From Erythrophleum ivorense (Eukaryota; Streptophyta; Magnoliopsida; Fabales; Fabaceae): a stretch of DNA of 64,000 nt. The notes below the pieces were generated by a model. That model saw only the letters and a program-made list of their open reading frames with translations. It ran no database searches and was not told the DNA's origin. The DNA lies in NCBI GenBank assembly GCA_026724425.1, contig JAIUCV010000227.1, positions 992,001 through 1,056,000 of the forward strand. Direction: 5' to 3'. This document shows positions 58,381 through 64,000 of the stretch, one piece after another (within the stretch, counting starts at the first letter, position 1; every line of letters begins with the position of its first letter). A program made the translations under genes and the position numbers.

Positions 58381-58800
58381 AATGCGTTTAGGGCTTTTCT
58401 CTGTTCTGGGCGTTATTCAAAAGCTTTTTTCTTATTTGTTTTGCTACAACGCTGCGAACTCCCTCTCTTACGATTGTTTTGTTGAACTGAAAAGCTTCAT
58501 TATATTTATTGCTCTGACTCAAGATTGGACGTATTGCTGTAACTATTTAGAAGCTTCAAATTTGACGTTCCAATCACTGCTTTTAGATTGTCTGCAAGAA
58601 AGCTAATTACAGCTCACTTTCAATAAACTTCCTAGCCATAAGAGAGATTGTGTGGCTCCTCATATAACACGTCATCTTAGACTTAAGGAATTATATATTA
58701 CTTTTTCGTGCCATATTTCTCGGGAGGCTAGCAAGCGAATGGCTTCTCTGCATATAGCATAGATGAGATACCCATTATCTTACAATGCTATCATTAACAT
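58381..58800. other. Uninformative open frame and junction to mitochondrial-like DNA
   Basis: A 74-residue plus-strand frame at 58382-58606 has no recognised domain. Composition changes toward higher GC after about 58620. Confidence 0.35.
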
Positions 58801-59170
58801 CTGAAAAGACAGGTCGAGAGAAGCCAGTCACCATACGCCTATGATCCTATCTGACTATTGAGGAGAGCTCTTTGCTTAACACATGCAAGTCGAACGTTAG
58901 AGGACTTTTAAAAATGGGAAGAGTCAATCTAAGCCCTGCCGGTTCGAAAGCTAGACCATTAGATCAAGCTAGCAACTTAAGAAGCAAATATTTAGACAGT
59001 TGTATAGGTGGTAAAAGGCGTCCGGATCCTCTGCCGTTGGAGCACTACAGCATGCACATTCTGTTCATAAAGATCCACACCGTCGGACTCATCGGACAGC
59101 TCTAGTATCTCCACGCCTTGTATCTGCAGGTGGATTAGTCTGCTTCTCCGAAATTTGGGTGCAAGCGATG
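58800..59170 (+). other. Organelle-like DNA with an SSU rRNA fragment
   Basis: 58872-58898 reads TTTGCTTAACACATGCAAGT followed by CGAACGT, the near-universal block close to the 5' end of bacterial-type small-subunit rRNA, as in plant mitochondrial 18S (rrn18). The sequence after it does not follow the rRNA, so only a fragment of about 30 bases is present. The surrounding 59000-59160 is GC-richer than the rest of the window, with words such as GGCGTCCGGATCCTC, and looks like rearranged mitochondrial intergenic DNA moved to the nucleus. Confidence 0.55.
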
Positions 59171-59556
59171 TCTTCAGAAAATTAAAAAAAGACCTTTTTT
59201 ATTTTGATGCAAACAAAAACATTACCTTCGGATCTATATTAAGTTTGCACCTTAATTCCTTGTATGCTTAAATGAAAAGTGTACCTCTAATTTTCGACTG
59301 TATGCGTGAATGATCCCAATTTCTAATATGACTTTCATGGCCTAACGACCAAAAAGCTTTGGAAAAAATAAATAAAAACAAACGGGATGAAGTAATCACA
59401 GTAACAAATATATACTTATATATATATAATATTAAACAATATATTACATATTTTTGATATATTATAAATATAATATGGTATATTTATTTTATATTATATA
59501 AAATATACATATAATATATTTTTTATATTACAAATCTTTTATATATATATATATAT
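59171..59556. other. AT-rich DNA
   Basis: Long TA-rich stretch at 59400-59556. No gene. Confidence 0.5.
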
Positions 59557-59575
59557 GAGGGGGAGGGCAGCGTAG

Positions 59576-59588
59576 GTTATATATAAAT
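59576..59588 (+). promoter_or_regulatory. Possible plant promoter (TATA box) and first exon
   Basis: GTTATATATAAATCC is followed by an A/C-rich leader (59593-59635) and an ATG at 59657 opening MAPKRR, then a possible donor AGG|GTATCA. This is the normal arrangement of a plant promoter, 5' UTR and short first exon. No downstream exon could be joined with certainty. Confidence 0.35.
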
Positions 59589-59689
59589 CCTCCACAAAAA
59601 ACCCAAAAAAAACTCCAAAACCCCAATCCCAATAACTTCATCTTCCCAAACTTTATATGGCTCCTAAACGCAGGGTATCATGCTCTGTT

Positions 59690-60129
59690 TTTACAAATTT
59701 TTGTTGAAAAACTTTAAAAAATGGAATGCAGAACAGGGTCAAGAAATAGTCTTGGTGACCAAATGATTTGTTCGTATATTCATTTCTAACGCAACAATGT
59801 GGTCAAAAAGCTACCAAACTTTAACAAGTTAAGGAAGTATCAATGGCACAAATTCATACCAGCTCAGGAAGAGAGCATTCAATGAACACAAATGCAAAGC
59901 ATCAATGGCACAGAAAATGGTGGAACCCTCTTCACTAGTTTGGCGCCAATATCCCCACCTTTCATGCAACTCAATCAACGGAAATATTATATGGCATAAC
60001 AATAAAATAAAATGGAGCATTTTCCATCTGCTGCCCCCTCGCTTTAAAAAAAGAAAACAAAGATCGAACTGCATGGTTCCTTATGTATCTAGATTTGTAA
60101 GGATGTACTTATTTGGCTAAGAAGCGCCA
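59690..60129. other. Noncoding DNA of unknown origin
   Basis: Short frames on both strands (59829-60074 minus, 59905-60120 plus) with no recognised domain. ATCAATGGCACA occurs twice, at 59839 and 59900. Confidence 0.35.
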
Positions 60130-60780
60130 TGAGTCAAATAATAATGTGGGGCCAAATAGTAGGGAAGTGTTTCTGCGAGTGACTGTCTCGCCTACAAATG
60201 TGCCTCCTCCACTGAATCCCTTTTAGGCTTTCTTTGCCCAAATAGCCATAGAGATGACTACCAAAACCAAGCCAGGGAAGCAAAGCAAATAGTCCCAGAA
60301 AGAGATACTGATACTGATACTGAGTACTAAGACTGAGACTGCTACTGTACTGCCTGAGAGTTGGGATCAGATTGACCAGGAGGGGTACGATGTTACTCTG
60401 CGCTTGATATGAGGTAGGAACAGAAGAAGGTTCGAAGACTGACAAGGAGAGGAACGCGATTCAGACATTGCTTGTTTCTGTTTCTGTTTCTATAAGGTTT
60501 GGAGCTATAGCAGACATAAGAGCAAGAAGAGCTAAGCGAGAGGAATGAGCACTTAGTAGCTATGGTATTCAATCACTGGAGCTAAGCGAAAGGAACGTAG
60601 TTACTCAATGCTAGGAAGAGGCACGTAGTTACTCTCCAGTAAAGAAGAATGAATATTCCATCTGTTCGTGAGTCAGTTGCTAGCTTTGGCTTAATATCGG
60701 ATTAATCACTGAGGTAAGTTAATCAACCGAACCGATGGAGAGGAACTATTCTATTGATTTTCTTTTCATTCCCGCTTACT
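60130..60780. other. Mitochondrial-like intergenic DNA, probable NUMT
   Basis: GC-richer than its surroundings, with the texture of plant mitochondrial spacer. GGAGCTAAGCGAAAGGAACG near 60578 is a near repeat of GAGCTAAGCGAGAGGAATG near 60530, and GCACGTAGTTACTC near 60632 repeats ACGTAGTTACTC at 60595. Short ACTGATACTGAT-type tandem repeats lie at 60306-60336 and (TTTCTG)n at 60475-60490. No gene. The assignment rests on composition and texture and needs a search. Confidence 0.4.
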
Positions 60781-60793
60781 AAACTCTTTCTAT

Positions 60794-61560
60794 ATGATTT
60801 TCTTTAACGCCATCTTCTTCCCCTCATCCATGGCTCCATATCAGATCCTAGGCAGAGAAGACCCACAAAAAAAACCTAGGCTTTTACACGTTGATGGAAT
60901 AGGAACTATGAGGAAGAAGTCGTTTGCGATCGCAGAATTTTTTAGATTATATGGAGCTGAAACAGTGGCATGTTGGGGCTTTTAATGGACGGCTATGATT
61001 GCGTTTCATTCTGAAAATAAAAAGCCCCAAAACGGACCGTTTTATTTTTTATTTGTACATATGTTTTTGACCATGATATGCTTTTTATTTTTTATTTTTT
61101 TTAGTTTTAAACATATAAGTTACTTGCATATTTGTTTTTTCACAGGAGGAATCTCTAAAACAATGGGGGTATTCCCCGCAGACATGACAGTTGGCAGCAA
61201 AACCGCGCTAACAGCATTCTTCATGGTAAAGGCCGCTGGCAACTACAAGGTCTTGGTAGGGAGAGACTGGATCCACGCTTGGATGGTAGTCCCATCATCC
61301 TTGCACCAACTTTTGGTGTTTTGGAATGGAAACGATGCTGAAATCATCTGGGCAGATGAGGAGCCACTCATTGTTAAGGTGCACGCCCAGGAGGCATTCT
61401 TGTACCAAGAGAATGTGGGCTCCGTACGTTTTTTGGGACAGAGCTAGTATGGTAAACCTAATAATGTAACTTAGGACAAGAAGAAGATAGACGAAGGCAT
61501 GCGTCATATATGGCTCGACCTCTTCAGGCCAAGCTCTTTAAGGCCAGCAAGGTTCATCCC
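60794..61560 (+). pseudogene. Retroelement aspartic-protease domain remnant
   Basis: The stretch 61138-61447 encodes GVFPADMTVGSKTALTAFFM, then GNYKVLVGRDWIHA, VPSSLHQLLVFWNG, AEIIWADEEP and FLYQENVG. This is the C-terminal half of the pepsin-like protease of plant gypsy-type polyproteins, where YNxLLGRDWIHA and VPSSLHQ are conserved. Before it, 60860-60985 encodes LLHVDGIGTMRKKSFAI and a stop at 60983-60985. The intervening 60986-61145 is T-rich, ending TTTTTCACAGGAGG like an intron acceptor. After the stop at 61446 a weak continuation GMRHIWLDLFRPSSLRPARF can be read. No catalytic DTG/DSG is visible, so it is a fragment. Confidence 0.75.
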
Positions 61561-61747
61561 CGATCCTCAAACCACGAATATTTTAAAAGAAACAAAATGC
61601 AAGATAAAAATATTCTTCCAATTTCATCAAATACTTCATCTTATATATGCTTTTTTTGGAGGGGGAAAAACATGAAATCTTGCTTCAAGAGAAGGACTAG
61701 GGGAGTGACAATTCCCTTACAAAAACAAACAGGTTGGTTTAAATAAA

Positions 61748-62784
61748 AAAGGAGAGATAAACTTTTTTGCCTATAAAAAGAAGGTAAGTTTCATATAAAA
61801 TGCCTAGAAATTGTGCCCAAATTCCTTTTGGCTTTTTTGGAATTTTGTCTTTAACACAAATTATCATAAATTATATATATGTCTTTTAAATTTAGTTAAA
61901 ATTACAAGTATTATCTTTTTATTTTTAAAATATACATAAATTTTTTTAAAAATAAAAAATTACCTTGCACTTTAATTTAATATAAGTTTTTTTTATCAAA
62001 ATACTCTTTATTAAACAAACATATATTTTTTTAACTAAAAAAATTAAAATTGAAGGTATTTTAAACAAAAAATTTAAAATAAGGCTAAAGTGTAAGATAA
62101 CTGTTTGTTTTACAAGAGATTTATATATATTTTAAAAATAAAAAATTATGTAATTTTAATAAAAATTAAAAAAAATTGTGTAATTCATTCAAGTGATGAT
62201 TAATTTCTGCTAAGAAATTCCCTTTGTATTAATGATTTCAAAATTCAAAATTGCAACCCCTATCTAATGTGTTTGGAATTTCGATAGAAAGTTAGTCGAG
62301 GATACAAACAAATAAACCAAACCCAGATGAAATGGAAATATGGGAATACCCTTGTGAACAGTCTTCCTTCACTTTAAATTTCACTAGAAAGAAATTGAAT
62401 GTTATGGAAGGCCTTGCTGTTAATTCTTGCAACAACGTGGACTCTGGAACTAAATATGACGGTCTTGAATGCTTCAAACAATTTGCAAATTATGTCACTT
62501 GACTCTGAAATTAAATATAGCCTTTAAATTGTTATAGTCATGCAAAAGTTATGTTAACGAGAATGATGCCCCTTGGTTAAAAACAATTAAATTATGCATT
62601 GGGTAGAAAGTGAAAAGAAAAAAAAGAAATTTATTGAATAATCTCATTTAGCATATATTTATTTTCATTCCACTAATAGGTGAATAAAAATAATTATTAT
62701 ATTTAATAGATGTAAAGTTTTTTTTTTGTAATTATCTTTTTTTAATTCGGATACTATTTTTAAGTAGAGATATAAAGATCATTC

Positions 62785-62785
<1 letters not shown>
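61748..62785. other. AT-rich DNA
   Basis: No gene, RNA or transposon termini recognised. Dominated by A/T runs. Confidence 0.5.

Positions 62786-62838
<53 letters not shown>
62786..62838. repeat. (TTA)n microsatellite
   Basis: About 17 perfect ATT units. Longest trinucleotide run in the window. Confidence 0.95.
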
Positions 62839-64000
62839 TTCATCTTTGTATTATTTTTTTTATAACCAAACATACAAATGAAATGACATTTTTATTTTAA
62901 ATTATATGAATTGTAATTATTCCATCTTATTCATATTCTTTTTTTTTTTAAATACCTAAGAGTTCTGTGTGTCAACGTATTAGGGTGCTGCTCTTCCCCT
63001 TGTGGTAAGTCCAACTTTGTCCACAAAAGACCCAATAGTTTTTGCTTTTATTGAAAATTGCTCATAATTTTCTTTTATAAAAATAGTATATTATTTACCA
63101 TTTTGTGGTATAATTTCCTTTTCTTTTTTATTTTTATTTGAGGGTGGAAACAAATTTTTGGTTAACCTTTGTTGAACTTTCAACGTGCCTTTAGTGAAAA
63201 GAAAAAACAAGACTTATAATCTAAAATGTGCTTTTATCAGGGGCTTTCAATCAACATATATTGCCTCATTAACTTTGTCCATAAATTATATGCTCTTCTC
63301 ATTTACTAACATTGCCCTATCATTCTGTTTTGTTGATTGATTTTAGACATATGTTGTATTTATTTGGTTGATCACATTTATTTAAATAACATCTTTTTAT
63401 TTATCATTTCAAGTTATACACTACAATTTTTAATTTGCTGCAAAAGAACTCTTTATGATCAAGTTCAAGAATGGAAGAAATAATCATATCTATTGTCTTA
63501 TCTTGTAACTCTATTAGATGACACTTAGTGAACTTATGGTGTACATTTTTGTATTTTGTTATTGGCATCCATGTAATTAATGACTAATAATTATTCTTTT
63601 AATTTTAAATATTTTATTGTTATTCACATTAAAAAGTTTAAGACATCATTTTTTAATTCAAAAAAGAAAAGTACCCATAATTAAAATTTAATAGTTTTTC
63701 ATATTTAACTTATAGTATTCTCAAACTATATTAAAATTTCACTATCATAAAAAATATAAAAAACAAAGGGTTTAGATATAATAAATTAGGAAAAATTAAT
63801 ATTGGAATGAAATAAACTTAACCAAATTGAAAATATGTATTATAATAATAAATAATATATATTTATCATTGTTATTTCTCATATTATATATGTGCAATAT
63901 ATAATTTTGTGTTATATTATTTGCTTTTGAACTATATACATATATTAAACAATGCATAGTATACTTAAAACTAATTTATGGTACAATGAACTAAGGCCAT
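62839..64000. other. AT-rich DNA to the window end
   Basis: No gene recognised. AT-rich with T tracts (for example 62940-62949). No CACTA terminus was found here for the second element. Confidence 0.5.

Noticed and set aside
58872..58898. Functional rRNA gene
   Set aside because: Only about 27 bases match; the flanks do not follow the rRNA and no further conserved helices are present.

Overview
This is nuclear DNA from a flowering plant, most likely a eudicot. It is AT-rich, genes are split by GT-AG introns, two host genes have clear plant homologues (QSOX and a RING-CH E3 ligase), and most of the rest is plant transposable elements: En/Spm CACTA, Ty3/gypsy, an RTE-type LINE and PIF/Harbinger. 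No prokaryotic organisation is present. The species cannot be told from the sequence. LAYOUT. 1-5473: dead LINE (about 600-1860), diverged direct repeats, and a long LTR on the minus strand (about 3465-5059). 5474-7807: last three coding exons of a quiescin sulfhydryl oxidase (+). 7808-10529: 3' UTR, microsatellites and a 203-bp tandem duplication. 10530-13430: complete seven-exon RING-CH (MARCH-like) E3 ubiquitin ligase with a DUF3675-like tail (-), its 5' UTR, and a TATA-like box near 14601-14612. 14620-16990: AT-rich, no gene. 17000-18180: remnant of a Tat-type gypsy gag-protease. 18579-34009: complete 15.4-kb CACTA transposon with CACTA ends and a TAT target-site duplication. It carries a TNP2-type transposase and a second Transposase_24-type gene, both killed by nonsense mutations that look like C-to-T decay. 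34013-38608: decayed gypsy pol with a 285-bp 3' LTR. 38.6-42.4 kb: AT-rich. 42.46-43.64 kb: PIF/Harbinger transposase pseudogene. 45.0-46.9 kb: diverged duplicated locus. 47076 to at least 54139: second CACTA element, on the minus strand and much younger. Its four-exon transposase has one premature stop, and its 5' terminus was not found. 54.8-57.4 kb: diverged repeat units. 58.6-60.7 kb: GC-richer DNA resembling mitochondrial DNA, with a conserved SSU-rRNA stretch. 60.8-61.5 kb: retroelement protease domain. 61.75-64 kb: AT-rich. HOW THE PARTS RELATE. The host genes are unrelated to each other. QSOX makes disulfides in the secretory pathway; the E3 ligase is a predicted membrane-anchored ubiquitin ligase. 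The two CACTA elements have the same plan (TNP2, then a Transposase_24 protein, then clustered palindromic subterminal repeats) and the same terminal dodecamer, but unrelated subterminal repeats, so they are different families. No wholly new system was found. The best candidates for follow-up are the near-intact second CACTA, the decay signature and internal repeats of the first, and the duplicated loci around 45-47 kb and 56-57 kb.
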